A DNA stretch of 64,000 nucleotides from a virus, in IMG/VR virus record IMGVR_UViG_3300042922_000836, positions 62,001 through 126,000 of that record; one strand, 5' to 3'. Below the pieces are notes generated by a model. It saw only the letters and a list, made by a program, of their open reading frames with translations, had not been told where the DNA came from and made no database searches. Made by a program: the position numbers and the translations under genes. This document shows positions 42,848-51,385 of this stretch, one piece after another (positions within the stretch are counted from its first letter, which is position 1; each line of letters opens with the position of its first letter).

Positions 42848-43816
42848 TCATTTTATTTCTTTAATTCCACCGTTCTTCCAAAAAGAAGAACACATTCCAT
42901 ATATTTCATCAACACCATAACCTCTGTTGCCATCGATTGTAGCTGAACTAATATATTTTATAGGAAGTTTTACATCTTTATCTAAAGATATCTCTAATAT
43001 ACTACCAGCACCATTCCAGTTATCATATAACCCACATGATGTATTTTTATCAATTGTTAAATATCCTTTACCTTTACGTTTATTTATTGTTCTATATCCT
43101 TCTTTAATATCGTTCTCACTGTCTTCTATGATTTTATCTTGCAAATCTAATAATTCACCTAAAGTTATATCTACAAAAAATGCAAGAGAATTCATATGTG
43201 ATGTACAATTTGCAACTTCATCCCTAACAGATTTTAAAAATTTACTATCACCATAATCACAATCACGCAAAGCTTTATTTAATTGTAATTTTGTATAACC
43301 TTGCTGTTTTGTCAACCACACAAGAGATGCCTGATTATTTATTATTTCACCATATCTGCCATTATAATGAGGATATACACAATTCAATGTATAATCGTAA
43401 CTTTCATCACCTGTGTCTACTATGATATCAACTTGTACCGATTGATTAATATAATGTTCATATGGATAATTAAAATTAACATGCATATATACCCAATCTT
43501 TAATAAAATCTTCGTATCCATCATATATTTCTTCATCTAAATTATCTGCAATTGTTTTAATAACATCATATTGATATTCAAAACCACAGTCAACATAACA
43601 TTCGTCAAGTAATTCATAAAATTTATTTTTCGGATTTTTAGATTTAAAAATATCTTTTATTGTACTATCTTCAAGATAATCATTGTAATCTGTATAAATA
43701 TCACCTGTATATGTACCATTTTCTTTGTTATAATTTAAATAGCAATTTTTATTTATGCAATCTTTTATCAATTCAACAATTTGTTTCTCTGTTATTTCAA
43801 CTGCAATTTTACTCAT
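42848..43816 (-). CDS. Unknown 322-aa protein
   Basis: A soluble acidic protein. DUF-like blocks include NYNKENGTYTGDIYTDYNDYL near the start, LGELLDLQDKIIE in the middle, and SCGLYDNWNGAGSILEI near the end. The last block resembles conserved proteins of Firmicute mobile elements. No catalytic motif is seen. Confidence 0.5.
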   Translation of the reverse strand: MSKIAVEITEKQIVELIKDCINKNCYLNYNKENGTYTGDIYTDYNDYLEDSTIKDIFKSKNPKNKFYELLDECYVDCGFEYQYDVIKTIADNLDEEIYDGYEDFIKDWVYMHVNFNYPYEHYINQSVQVDIIVDTGDESYDYTLNCVYPHYNGRYGEIINNQASLVWLTKQQGYTKLQLNKALRDCDYGDSKFLKSVRDEVANCTSHMNSLAFFVDITLGELLDLQDKIIEDSENDIKEGYRTINKRKGKGYLTIDKNTSCGLYDNWNGAGSILEISLDKDVKLPIKYISSATIDGNRGYGVDEIYGMCSSFWKNGGIKEIK

Positions 43817-43851
43817 TTTATATTCTCCTTTATCTATGCTTATTCATTCTA

Positions 43852-44106
43852 TTATTCCATATTAATATATAATTGTAATCGGTCATCATAAGAGCCACCA
43901 CTTAAATATCTCCCAGCTATTATTAACTCCACCTCTGCATTTAAAAGTTCAATAGAAAAATTTTGTTTTCCTGTTTCAAAATTAAATGTTTGTATATCTT
44001 GCCAAAAAGTATTTGATTTATCTTTTTCAACTTTTATAAAATTTACATTATACAGAGTTGAATAACTGAACTTTGGTAATGCATATAATATATCTTTAAC
44101 TTTCAT
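43852..44106 (-). CDS. Unknown 84-aa protein
   Basis: MKVKDILYALPKFSYSTLYN then a strand-rich segment with IELLNAEVELIIAGRYLSGG. ATG at 44106 sits behind AGGTGG. Confidence 0.4.
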   Translation of the reverse strand: MKVKDILYALPKFSYSTLYNVNFIKVEKDKSNTFWQDIQTFNFETGKQNFSIELLNAEVELIIAGRYLSGGSYDDRLQLYINME

Positions 44107-44117
44107 ATAACCACCTA

Positions 44118-44474
44118 TCAACAGTAAATAGTTCCTATATATTCGACAAACTTGTTATCATAATCAAAATTTTCAGGTAAATATTTACTATAAGATTCTT
44201 TCAATTCAATCAGAGCATCTTCTTTATTTTTGTATGCTTGACTAAATAATGTTGGATATTTTTTAATACTTCCTATATAGAAAGATTCGTTAACATAAAA
44301 TTTATTATCAGTAATTATTGACTTAGCTTCTCCCTCGGCTTCATTAAATTCAAATAAATTTGCCTCAACTGCTATATCTGCAATATCCTTATTATTTTTA
44401 ACTTTATAATCAACAAGATCATCATCTGTAATGTACAGACCATATACATAAATACCATATTTATAAATTGACAT
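44118..44474 (-). CDS. Unknown 118-aa protein
   Basis: An acidic alpha/beta protein opening YKYGIYVYGLYITDDDLVD. No family is recognised. Confidence 0.4.
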   Translation of the reverse strand: MSIYKYGIYVYGLYITDDDLVDYKVKNNKDIADIAVEANLFEFNEAEGEAKSIITDNKFYVNESFYIGSIKKYPTLFSQAYKNKEDALIELKESYSKYLPENFDYDNKFVEYIGTIYC

Positions 44475-44492
44475 ATTTAATCATCAACTTTT

Positions 44493-44774
44493 CTAATCTT
44501 CATCAGGAAAGAGAACAGTTGTTACACCTCTATTCCATTCCGTTATAATCCATATTTCACCTATACAAGTGTTATAACTTGCTAAAATTCTATCATCATT
44601 ATTTTCAACAGCTTTATCATTTAAAGGCTTATCATCCTCACATGTATCTCCCCAATCACATTTTTTATATCGTGTTAAAGCATTAATTACATCTTTTGCA
44701 AACTGTTCATTATCAGCTATTTCATCATTTATTCGCCTTGTCCAAACAAGCTGACCAAGTTTAAATTTATTCAT
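44493..44774 (-). CDS. Plasmid-related conserved protein, 93 aa
   Basis: The pattern FKLGQLVWTRRINDEIADN, RYKKCDWGDTCEDDK and IWIITEWNRGVTTVLFPDE matches a small family I know from many plasmids and integrative elements ("plasmid-related protein"). The function is unknown. It supports a phage-plasmid or mobile-element setting. Confidence 0.6.
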   Translation of the reverse strand: MNKFKLGQLVWTRRINDEIADNEQFAKDVINALTRYKKCDWGDTCEDDKPLNDKAVENNDDRILASYNTCIGEIWIITEWNRGVTTVLFPDED

Positions 44775-44834
44775 ATAGAATATCCTTCTTTCTTATAATT
44801 CTTTGATAAACATTTGCAGTTCATCTTCAGATAT

Positions 44835-45017
44835 TTAATTTAATTGCTTGTGTGAATACCAATCTATTTTACTACCTATACATACGCATACAGCTACATG
44901 TTCACCTTTAAATAAATTACTATTAAAGGCTGTTTCTTTTACAATACCAATTTCTTTTGTTCTTTTTATTATAATTTCATCACCGTTATATAATTTATAA
45001 GCATTTATAATTTTCAT
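44835..45017 (-). CDS. Unknown 60-aa protein
   Basis: A small strand-rich protein (LYNGDEIIIKRTKEIGIV) with two Cys (VCVCIG). It overlaps the next gene by 4 nt. Confidence 0.4.
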   Translation of the reverse strand: MKIINAYKLYNGDEIIIKRTKEIGIVKETAFNSNLFKGEHVAVCVCIGSKIDWYSHKQLN

Positions 45018-45319
45018 TCGTCTTCATCTTCTTCATCTTCATCATCATCATCTTCATCTTGACAACAATACAAGGCATCGTCTTCATCATCATATTCTTC
45101 ACCGCAAATAGGACAGATATAAACATCCTCTTCTTCTTGATAATCAGCAAATCCGCAATTATAAGCTGTGGGATCGAGTTCTTTTAATGCATAAGCGGAA
45201 TCATATGTATAACCGCAAATATCGACTGTACCATATGTTTCATTAAGCATATCATCATAATCATCTTCTGTATATTTTTCATGACTTTCATATTTAACTT
45301 CTAATAACTTTTTTGACAT
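45014..45319 (-). CDS. Zinc-ribbon protein with long acidic tail, 101 aa
   Basis: A single zinc ribbon (CPICGEEYDDEDDALYCC) lies near the C-terminus and is followed by 15 Asp/Glu residues. The DNA-mimic-like acid tail could bind basic proteins. ATG at 45319 is used because GGGG lies upstream. Confidence 0.5.
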   Translation of the reverse strand: MSKKLLEVKYESHEKYTEDDYDDMLNETYGTVDICGYTYDSAYALKELDPTAYNCGFADYQEEEDVYICPICGEEYDDEDDALYCCQDEDDDDEDEEDEDE

Positions 45320-45333
45320 AATTTTTTCCCCTT

Positions 45334-45630
45334 TTAATATATCATGTGTAAAGCACATAATGGATAATAGTCTTTTTTCTGATAAATTTCAATTAAATCT
45401 CCTGAATTTTCAACTATAAGCTTACGCATATCATCTGATGTTAAAAATTTAATACTTTTCAAAAATGTGAGAACTTCTTTATTTGTTGCATTATTATCAA
45501 TATATAAATCATCAAATTCTATACATTGATTATTTATTTCATAACCATCTTCCTTGTTACCCAAAACATCGGTATAATTTATAAGCTTAAACCGATTACA
45601 TTTAGTTGTATTAACAACTTTATTTCTCAT
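45334..45630 (-). CDS. Unknown 98-aa protein
   Basis: NRFKLINYTDVLGNKEDG and a C-terminal helix. ATG at 45630 is 9 nt from AGGAG; the ATG 9 nt earlier is too close to it. Confidence 0.4.
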   Translation of the reverse strand: MRNKVVNTTKCNRFKLINYTDVLGNKEDGYEINNQCIEFDDLYIDNNATNKEVLTFLKSIKFLTSDDMRKLIVENSGDLIEIYQKKDYYPLCALHMIY

Positions 45631-45661
45631 AAATTTCATCTCCTATTACGTATTGTCATCT

Positions 45662-45691
45662 ATATAACATTTAAAATTTCATTATCCTTAC
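45662..45691 (-). promoter_or_regulatory. Pmid-5
   Basis: Full consensus, 32 nt before the ATG at 45630. Confidence 0.85.
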
Positions 45692-45697
45692 ATCGGT

Positions 45698-46153
45698 TTA
45701 TTCATATGAATAAAAGCTTAAAACATCAGAATCATAAAAACAACCATCATTAATATCGGCTGTGATTATTTTATATTCTTTACTTGTTTTTACCAATTTT
45801 ATTAATGTTTTAAAATCATAAATGGTTGCATAATTTTTTCTTCCTACCCATTGTGATAAAGCTACATTTGTGGTATTTAAGAAAAAATGCATATCTCTGA
45901 TGTTTGTTCTGCATATCATTCCACCTTTTTGTTTGATCTTCATTAAAACATCATATTTCACATAATTTAAACCTTTAGATCCGATCCTTTCAAATCTCTT
46001 TTTGCCTGTAACATAATCGGTTCTTAAAAAATATATTGCATTTTCAAACCCTGTAACTTTGTTTATATTTTCATATGTATCACATTTTACTTCACCGATA
46101 AAATCAAAATTATCATTATAAGCTTCATAATTATACGTTTTTATAAATTCCAT
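45698..46153 (-). CDS. Unknown 151-aa protein
   Basis: A mixed alpha/beta protein with FIGEVKCDTYENINKVTGF and a basic middle. Its short C-terminal DNA runs to just before Pmid-5. Confidence 0.45.
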   Translation of the reverse strand: MEFIKTYNYEAYNDNFDFIGEVKCDTYENINKVTGFENAIYFLRTDYVTGKKRFERIGSKGLNYVKYDVLMKIKQKGGMICRTNIRDMHFFLNTTNVALSQWVGRKNYATIYDFKTLIKLVKTSKEYKIITADINDGCFYDSDVLSFYSYE

Positions 46154-46177
46154 TTATTTTCTCCTTATGAATTTTAA

Positions 46178-46669
46178 TTATCCTACTTTATCATGCCACA
46201 GTAATCCTCTTGCCTCATAAAGAGGAATCCAATGTTCTTCATAAAAATCATATCCAGCACCGTCAATTCCAAATATATAACCTATATCATCTGTTTTATA
46301 TATTCTAAAACCGCAATTTGCCATGATTTGTAAACCACCGTTTTCTTCCAACCACCATTTATCACAGCTATCTCCAAATTGCCACATAGTTCCCCACATA
46401 GGAAGAAAATCATCTCTTTGTACTTCAAAATCTTCTTCTTCAATTTCAACTACTTCATCATTAATTTCAGCTTTAATGTTTCCATTAGAAAGTTTTTCTA
46501 TAATTTCACCATATTCACTATGGTTAAACGAATATATGTAATTTCCTACAGATGATGGTGTTATTTCGGTTATATCATCAATATTTTTAATATATGCTCT
46601 TTTGATTAATACATGTGGAATAGCATTAAAACCATTAACCCATTGTTCACATGCTTCTTTTTTAGTCAT
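46178..46669 (-). CDS. Conserved Firmicute protein, 163 aa
   Basis: The block PMWGTMWQFGDSCDKWWLEE followed by CGFRIYKTDDIGYIFGIDGA and DFYEEHWIPLYEARGL is one I recognise as a widespread uncharacterised family in clostridial genomes and mobile elements. There is no catalytic assignment. Confidence 0.6.
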   Translation of the reverse strand: MTKKEACEQWVNGFNAIPHVLIKRAYIKNIDDITEITPSSVGNYIYSFNHSEYGEIIEKLSNGNIKAEINDEVVEIEEEDFEVQRDDFLPMWGTMWQFGDSCDKWWLEENGGLQIMANCGFRIYKTDDIGYIFGIDGAGYDFYEEHWIPLYEARGLLWHDKVG

Positions 46670-46704
46670 TAATTTTATTCTCCTTTTATTACTTTTTATA
46701 TTTA

Positions 46705-46980
46705 CTATTCATCTGTAAATAATGAAAAACCATATTGAGCTATAACCAAATAATTTATATCATTTAAATTTTTACATACACTTATATCAAGTTTTTTATC
46801 ATCAATAATAATTGCTTTAATATCATCTATTTCCGCATATATTTCAACTTCACCAGACCTGAAATCAAAATGTTTATACTTCATTTTTAAAGGCTCATTA
46901 TCATCAATTTCCAGAAAAGATTTATGAAAATATTTGCGTTCATCATACCATCCAGATACTAAAATATAACCTCTTAACAT
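46705..46980 (-). CDS. Unknown 91-aa protein
   Basis: A beta-rich protein (LRGYILVSGWYDERKYFHK). ATG at 46980 is used because AGGAG lies upstream; longer readings overlap the next gene. Confidence 0.4.
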   Translation of the reverse strand: MLRGYILVSGWYDERKYFHKSFLEIDDNEPLKMKYKHFDFRSGEVEIYAEIDDIKAIIIDDKKLDISVCKNLNDINYLVIAQYGFSLFTDE

Positions 46981-46993
46981 TTTTATTCTCCTA

Positions 46994-47398
46994 TTAAATC
47001 CAATTATAATAATCGAGTGGCTCGTCATTTCTACGAAGATAATCTTCACATTCTTGACCTCTGTTCAACCATTTAAGAGCAATATCTTCCTTTATATAAA
47101 GGACACCATCAATAACCTTATACATATCATTGTCTGGATTATTTTTATTTTGTTTATATAAATACTTTTGATAATCAAGTTCAGTGCATGTATTATTCCA
47201 ATATTTACAATTGTAATTATTTTCGTTCATCCAATCTTGACACATTTTATCTAATTTTTTCATATCACCCATATGGTCATATCTGCCTGTATATTCTATT
47301 TTATCTAATAATTTTTCAGTTTCATCATCGACAATATGAATAATATGCTGTGTAAAATAATAATTAAAATTAATATGTTTTTCTTTATTTTTTGACAT
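46994..47398 (-). CDS. Unknown 134-aa protein behind a hammerhead leader
   Basis: A soluble acidic protein with NFNYYFTQHIIHIVDDETEK at the start and CTELDYQKYLYKQNKNNPDN in the middle. No motif is recognised. Its message begins at Pmid-6 and carries the hammerhead ribozyme. After cleavage the remaining leader is about 43 nt, still with GAAAGAGG before the ATG. Confidence 0.5.
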   Translation of the reverse strand: MSKNKEKHINFNYYFTQHIIHIVDDETEKLLDKIEYTGRYDHMGDMKKLDKMCQDWMNENNYNCKYWNNTCTELDYQKYLYKQNKNNPDNDMYKVIDGVLYIKEDIALKWLNRGQECEDYLRRNDEPLDYYNWI

Positions 47399-47423
47399 TT
47401 TTATACCTCTTTCAATTTATAGA

Positions 47424-47504
47424 ATATTATTTTTTGGTAATGACAGCCACCTTTGAGGTGGCTATTTCGGCTAATCAAGCCATCATCAGATTACCTTTTA
47501 ATAT
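47424..47504 (-). ncRNA. Type I hammerhead ribozyme in a 5' leader
   Basis: Read on the minus strand: stem I GGUAAU / AUUACC (47490-47495 with 47436-47441); core CUGAUGA; stem II GGCU / AGCC around UGAUU; GAAA; stem III UAGCCACC / GGUGGCUG around UCAAA; cleavage triplet GUC before 47441. An outer helix AUAUUA / UAAUAU extends stem I beyond an A-rich internal loop. Stem I is open, so this is type I. The one deviation is an extra U after CUGAUGA before stem II. Pmid-6 starts transcription just upstream. Confidence 0.85.
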
Positions 47505-47512
47505 CTTCATTT

Positions 47513-47542
47513 ATATAACAATTTAAAATATCCTTTCCTTAC
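47513..47542 (-). promoter_or_regulatory. Pmid-6, promoter of the hammerhead leader
   Basis: Full consensus. The expected start, near 47506, places the first transcribed bases at the outer helix of the ribozyme. Confidence 0.85.
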
Positions 47543-48492
47543 ATTTTAATTTTTGTTTTTGTTTTTGTTTTTGTTTTCGGTTTTGTTGTTGTTTGAAGTT
47601 TCATAGGGATTTTAGGTTCAAGCCATACATCAACATACGATGCACTATCCTCATCAAATTTATAAGTTAGTCCTTGATGTGTTAAAGCAGAATAACCAAT
47701 CTTTTTAATTGCAGTATCAGTATCATAATCATAGAGATAAACATTATTATTTTTATCAATCATATATAAATTTGAATCATCTATTATTCCTTTATTTGTT
47801 TTAACATATCCTTCGGAATCATCAAGCCACATTAGTTTTCTAACATCTAAATCAAAATCATTTAATTTATCATAATAATCATCCCACATGTCATAAATAC
47901 TATTAAAAATTCTTGGTTCATATGAACTATTGCTATATAAAATACCATCCTTTTCTTCAAAATTTCCAATTGTATAAATTTCACCCAAATCATCAAGAAA
48001 AGACATTTTACTTGTTATTGCATTATAAATTAATTTGTGACAAGTATTATCTTTATAAAAATCTTTCTTTAATTGTTTTATAGGAACTAATTGAGATATT
48101 ATATATTCCATAGTATCAGAGATATTTTTTCTTGGCACTATATTAATAATACCATTATGAGCAACTCCTAAATTTGTTCTGAAAGATAATTTTTGCAATG
48201 CTTCTACATTTTCAATTATAGGGAAAGGATGGCAATTTTGCTGATTAACTCCACCATGTGTTGCTATCCTAAAATGCATTATAAGAGAAATATCTTTTAA
48301 ATCTATTCGGCTTTTTAATTTATTTAATTGTTCCTTTAATTCTTCAAGTTTCATAAAGCCTTTTTCTATATTTACCATTTTATTTTCTGTCCACATGATA
48401 CCCGCACCATCTGAATTGTTAGTCCACATTGTTTCAATCAATTCATCTGAAGGCATTTCTACACCCTTTGGTTTACAAGCAATTATACACAT
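47539..48492 (-). CDS. Class II glutamine amidotransferase-like protein
   Basis: This 317-residue Ntn-fold glutamine amidotransferase has Cys2 as nucleophile (MCIIACKPKG). SDGAGIMW is near 27 and the substrate region is FRIATHGGVNQQNCHPFP, then GVAHNGIIN. It releases ammonia from glutamine. It overlaps the amidoligase gene by 10 nt, so it may feed or edit the same amide-bond chemistry. The C-terminus is a basic Lys/Thr repeat (KTKTKTKTKIK), probably disordered. Confidence 0.75.
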   Translation of the reverse strand: MCIIACKPKGVEMPSDELIETMWTNNSDGAGIMWTENKMVNIEKGFMKLEELKEQLNKLKSRIDLKDISLIMHFRIATHGGVNQQNCHPFPIIENVEALQKLSFRTNLGVAHNGIINIVPRKNISDTMEYIISQLVPIKQLKKDFYKDNTCHKLIYNAITSKMSFLDDLGEIYTIGNFEEKDGILYSNSSYEPRIFNSIYDMWDDYYDKLNDFDLDVRKLMWLDDSEGYVKTNKGIIDDSNLYMIDKNNNVYLYDYDTDTAIKKIGYSALTHQGLTYKFDEDSASYVDVWLEPKIPMKLQTTTKPKTKTKTKTKIKM

Positions 48493-49829
48493 ACTGATAC
48501 CTCACGTTCAATTAATTTCATGTTTTCCATATAATTATTTAATTCCTCATAAGAAGTATCTTCAAAAATATCTTCCCATTTTGTGGAGCTTATCATTTTC
48601 AGATTAATTTTTTTAGCATATCTGCAAATCGTATCAACGAATTGTAATGTAGCTTTAAGTGTACTAATATTTAATGTACCCTTGAAAATACGGAACTCAA
48701 TTGTATTTCTGTTTTCAAGATTTATAGCTTGATACCTATTACCCTTGCAATATTTTACTTTATCGCACATTGTATATTCATTATCGTATGTATCATAAGA
48801 TAATTCATTTTTTCTTGCCCATTCATATAATTTGTTTACATTTCTTCGAGAGAATTTAACAACATTTGTGTCCCAAAACCTATTTATTAATAAAATAAGT
48901 TTTGCTATGTTTAGATCTTGAGTAACCTCATTTTGACCGAAAAATTTTCGACTAACATGAACATGTAAACCACATGTATTTGTTTCATGCGACTTAAAGC
49001 CATTTTCCTTGCAAATATCAGCAATTTTATCCCAACCTAAATCATCCATATGATAATCAAGGGAGGCTGGGTGCGAAACAATTTCAAAACCATGATTAAG
49101 ACTTCCATCATGTTTACAATAAATATCATCAGTCATATCTGTTAATCTTTTAGCAATTCTATTTGGTTCATCACCATCATCAACTTCCAGTTCAACACCC
49201 ATATATAAATTATCTATTGGATTACCTAAAAATTCTGGATCTGGTTTATAACCATGGTTTCTAATACTTGATCTTTCAATATTATCATAACAATTATTAC
49301 AATAATATTCTTCTGTTTCATCATCATAATTTGCATCATCATTTTGTATAACATCATCACAACTGTGGCATTGAGTCCAATTACCACTACAGCTATCACA
49401 TATTATTAAGTTTGTGTCATAAGTTATATATGCATAAGAATAATATCTACCGCAATCAGCACACTGATAATAGTCACCAGCACAACGATCACATACATGT
49501 TTTTCATGGTTTGTACCATAATTTATAATTTCATAATCATTTGTTATTTCACCGCAGTCTTCACAAGTTATACATGAATCATTATCATAACAACCTTGAC
49601 AAACATAATCATTATTGTGTTCATCATAACACGCATCTTCTTCTTTAACAAATTCACCACATTCTCTGCATTTAATATAACCCATTCTTTCAGAACATTC
49701 ACAACACAATTCATCACCGTCTTCAGTAGTTATATAATCGCCATCTTCACAAACACAACCACATTCGGTGCATATAATATCATTGTTTTCCATTTCCTCA
49801 TTGTTTTCAATTATTTCGTTGTTTTTCAT
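48483..49829 (-). CDS. Amidoligase with N-terminal zinc-ribbon array
   Basis: This 448-residue protein has about 11 Cys pairs in the first 200 residues (for example CTECGC, CRECGE, CEDCGE, CADCGR, CHSCDD). The amidoligase (COOH-NH2 ligase) core follows: YMGVELEVDDG, HDGSLNHGFEIVSHPA, CGLHVHVSR and NTIEFRIFKGT. These ligases join carboxyl and amino groups with ATP. Pairing with a glutamine amidotransferase is known from comparative genomics. Targets may be peptides, proteins or wall precursors. It follows Pmid-7. Confidence 0.8.
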   Translation of the reverse strand: MKNNEIIENNEEMENNDIICTECGCVCEDGDYITTEDGDELCCECSERMGYIKCRECGEFVKEEDACYDEHNNDYVCQGCYDNDSCITCEDCGEITNDYEIINYGTNHEKHVCDRCAGDYYQCADCGRYYSYAYITYDTNLIICDSCSGNWTQCHSCDDVIQNDDANYDDETEEYYCNNCYDNIERSSIRNHGYKPDPEFLGNPIDNLYMGVELEVDDGDEPNRIAKRLTDMTDDIYCKHDGSLNHGFEIVSHPASLDYHMDDLGWDKIADICKENGFKSHETNTCGLHVHVSRKFFGQNEVTQDLNIAKLILLINRFWDTNVVKFSRRNVNKLYEWARKNELSYDTYDNEYTMCDKVKYCKGNRYQAINLENRNTIEFRIFKGTLNISTLKATLQFVDTICRYAKKINLKMISSTKWEDIFEDTSYEELNNYMENMKLIEREVSVCV

Positions 49830-49865
49830 TTTTATAATCCCCTTAAAGTTTATTTATATTTAAAT

Positions 49866-49882
49866 TTATTACTTTGTACGTT
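49866..49882 (-). promoter_or_regulatory. Operator-like site AACGTACAAAGTAATAA
   Basis: The family motif lies immediately downstream of Pmid-7 and is the only site attached to a Pmid promoter, so this copy may receive both controls. Confidence 0.45.
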
Positions 49883-49883
49883 C

Positions 49884-49913
49884 TTATAACAAATAAAATC
49901 GGTATTTCCTTAC
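49884..49913 (-). promoter_or_regulatory. Pmid-7, promoter of the amidoligase operon
   Basis: GTAAGG at 49908-49913 with TGTTATAA as -10 variant. The stop TAA of the upstream gene is embedded in GTAAGG. Confidence 0.8.
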
Positions 49914-50245
49914 AAGCTAAAAGCTTTAAGAAATTCCTGTGCCTCATCAATAAATGATGTAGCAACTTCATCAAAAATATAATTATCAGAGTCATTGTCA
50001 TAACGCAAACATATCCATACAGATGATGTAAATTGAAATTCGCTGAAAAAATCACTATTTAAATCAAAATTATTATCAAGTTCATAATAATAATCATGTA
50101 TTAAATTTGCATTTTCTTGACTTTTAATATGAAACCAGCGATGTTCATATCCTTCACTTGCATAACCTACATACGGTGGTTTTAAATAAAAATTTTCTAT
50201 TGCTTCAACTTTTTGCTTTAAAATTTGTAAATCTGTTTTGTTCAT
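49910..50245 (-). CDS. Unknown 111-aa protein
   Basis: Contains PPYVGYASEGYEHRWFHIKS and an acidic C-terminal helix. Its stop lies inside the -35 box of Pmid-7. Not recognised. Confidence 0.45.
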   Translation of the reverse strand: MNKTDLQILKQKVEAIENFYLKPPYVGYASEGYEHRWFHIKSQENANLIHDYYYELDNNFDLNSDFFSEFQFTSSVWICLRYDNDSDNYIFDEVATSFIDEAQEFLKAFSL

Positions 50246-50296
50246 AGCTAATCTCCTTGAATTAAAATCATATTTAAATTATTATTTACGACATTG

Positions 50297-50326
50297 TTAT
50301 AACAATAAAAAACGTTATTTCCTTAC
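50297..50326 (-). promoter_or_regulatory. Pmid-8
   Basis: GTAAGG with TGTTATAA. The stop of the gene at 50323 is embedded in GTAAGG. Confidence 0.8.
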
Positions 50327-50580
50327 ATAACGTTTACATTATCAAGATTTATAACGGAAGATATACCCTCAATATAATATTCGCCACCATTGATTGGAAT
50401 GTATGTATCTAAGTCTTCATCAGACAATTCTTCAGCTTTATATAAGGGAACAGGAAAACCCTCCACACTGAATTCTTCATAATAATCATCAAGAGCTTTA
50501 ATTAAATCACCATTTTCATCACAATTAACTATTATAAAATTTGTCCATGCTGTGCCTGAAATTAAATTTAATCTTAACAT
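50323..50580 (-). CDS. Unknown 85-aa protein
   Basis: An acidic alpha/beta protein with a WTNFIIVNCDENGDLIKALD block near the start. It is tightly packed against Pmid-8. Confidence 0.4.
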   Translation of the reverse strand: MLRLNLISGTAWTNFIIVNCDENGDLIKALDDYYEEFSVEGFPVPLYKAEELSDEDLDTYIPINGGEYYIEGISSVINLDNVNVM

Positions 50581-50581
50581 A

Positions 50582-50788
50582 TTAAATCTCCTTTGCTGTT
50601 TCCCAAATTTCCAATATTAATTGTTTTAAATCAAAAAACATCATTATTTGTTTTTTAGTAAAAAGAAAATAAATACCCATAGGCAAGAATATTAATACTG
50701 CTGTAATATCTTTTGTGATAAAAACATTAACTATTGAAATTGCCACAAGAATTAAACCGCATAATCTTTGTTTCATATGTATCTCCAT
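50582..50788 (-). CDS. Two-span membrane protein, 68 aa
   Basis: Two hydrophobic segments (LCGLILVAISIVNVFI and AVLIFLPMGIYFLF). Unknown. It is driven by the host-type promoter at 50819. Confidence 0.45.
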   Translation of the reverse strand: MEIHMKQRLCGLILVAISIVNVFITKDITAVLIFLPMGIYFLFTKKQIMMFFDLKQLILEIWETAKEI

Positions 50789-50789
50789 T

Positions 50790-50806
50790 TTATTACTTTA
50801 ATCGTT
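50790..50806 (-). promoter_or_regulatory. Operator-like site AACGATTAAAGTAATAA
   Basis: A perfect family match beginning 12 nt after the -10 box of the promoter at 50819 and ending just before the Shine-Dalgarno sequence of the 50788 gene. Confidence 0.55.
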
Positions 50807-50818
50807 CTTCATGTATTT

Positions 50819-50847
50819 ATATTACTACAATTTTTGCTATATGTCAA
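50819..50847 (-). promoter_or_regulatory. Host-type promoter inside the middle region
   Basis: TTGACA (50842-50847), 17-nt spacer, TAATAT (50819-50824). It is the only host-type promoter among the Pmid genes and carries an operator-like site downstream. Confidence 0.75.
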
Positions 50848-50890
50848 TATCCTTTTTTTTACAATGATTATTATTTTAAACGTTATTAGC

Positions 50891-50919
50891 AAAAAATAAA
50901 ACTCCGTCATTAACGGAGT
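50891..50919 (-). terminator. Rho-independent terminator
   Basis: ACTCCGT and ACGGAGT form a 7-bp stem with a 5-nt loop. On the minus strand TTTATTTTTT follows. It ends the 50928-51302 transcript. Confidence 0.8.
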
Positions 50920-50927
50920 CTTATTTA

Positions 50928-51302
50928 TTAATCAACTATTTTTAAAACATCATTAACATTAATATCAAATAATAGAGAACCATCCAAAGTTGGCTCAATA
51001 TCGAAAACATCAATATTTTTTATAAACTCAATAAATTCAACTTTTTGGTCACGTTTTAAGTCAAATATATCAATTTTTATTTGAAAAAAGCCATTTGTTT
51101 CTGTTGGCTCTATATTATCTATTGGTACAATTTCACCATTATATTCTATAACCAATTTTTTCATATATTCAATAGCCTTTTGATATTTTTCATATTGTGG
51201 TTGATTAATGATAAATTTTTTGTCTTTTATGCTTTCCCTATATCTCCTATCCAGTTCCATTAAAAATTTTGCTAAAACTACATCTTTTTCTTCGGGAGTC
51301 AT
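50928..51302 (-). CDS. Unknown 124-aa protein
   Basis: The protein starts with a helical, charged region (LDRRYRESIKDKKFIIN) and continues with a beta-rich stretch. No family is recognised. It is a single-gene transcript between Pmid-9 and the terminator. Confidence 0.45.
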   Translation of the reverse strand: MTPEEKDVVLAKFLMELDRRYRESIKDKKFIINQPQYEKYQKAIEYMKKLVIEYNGEIVPIDNIEPTETNGFFQIKIDIFDLKRDQKVEFIEFIKNIDVFDIEPTLDGSLLFDINVNDVLKIVD

Positions 51303-51355
51303 TAAATCCCTCCTTTATCAGACATAAATTCATCATTTCAAGTTTATTTTCAATT

Positions 51356-51385
51356 ATATAACAACAAGAAAGCTGAATTCCTTAC
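51356..51385 (-). promoter_or_regulatory. Pmid-9
   Basis: Full consensus. The stop of the 51382-51645 gene is embedded in GTAAGG. Confidence 0.85.
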
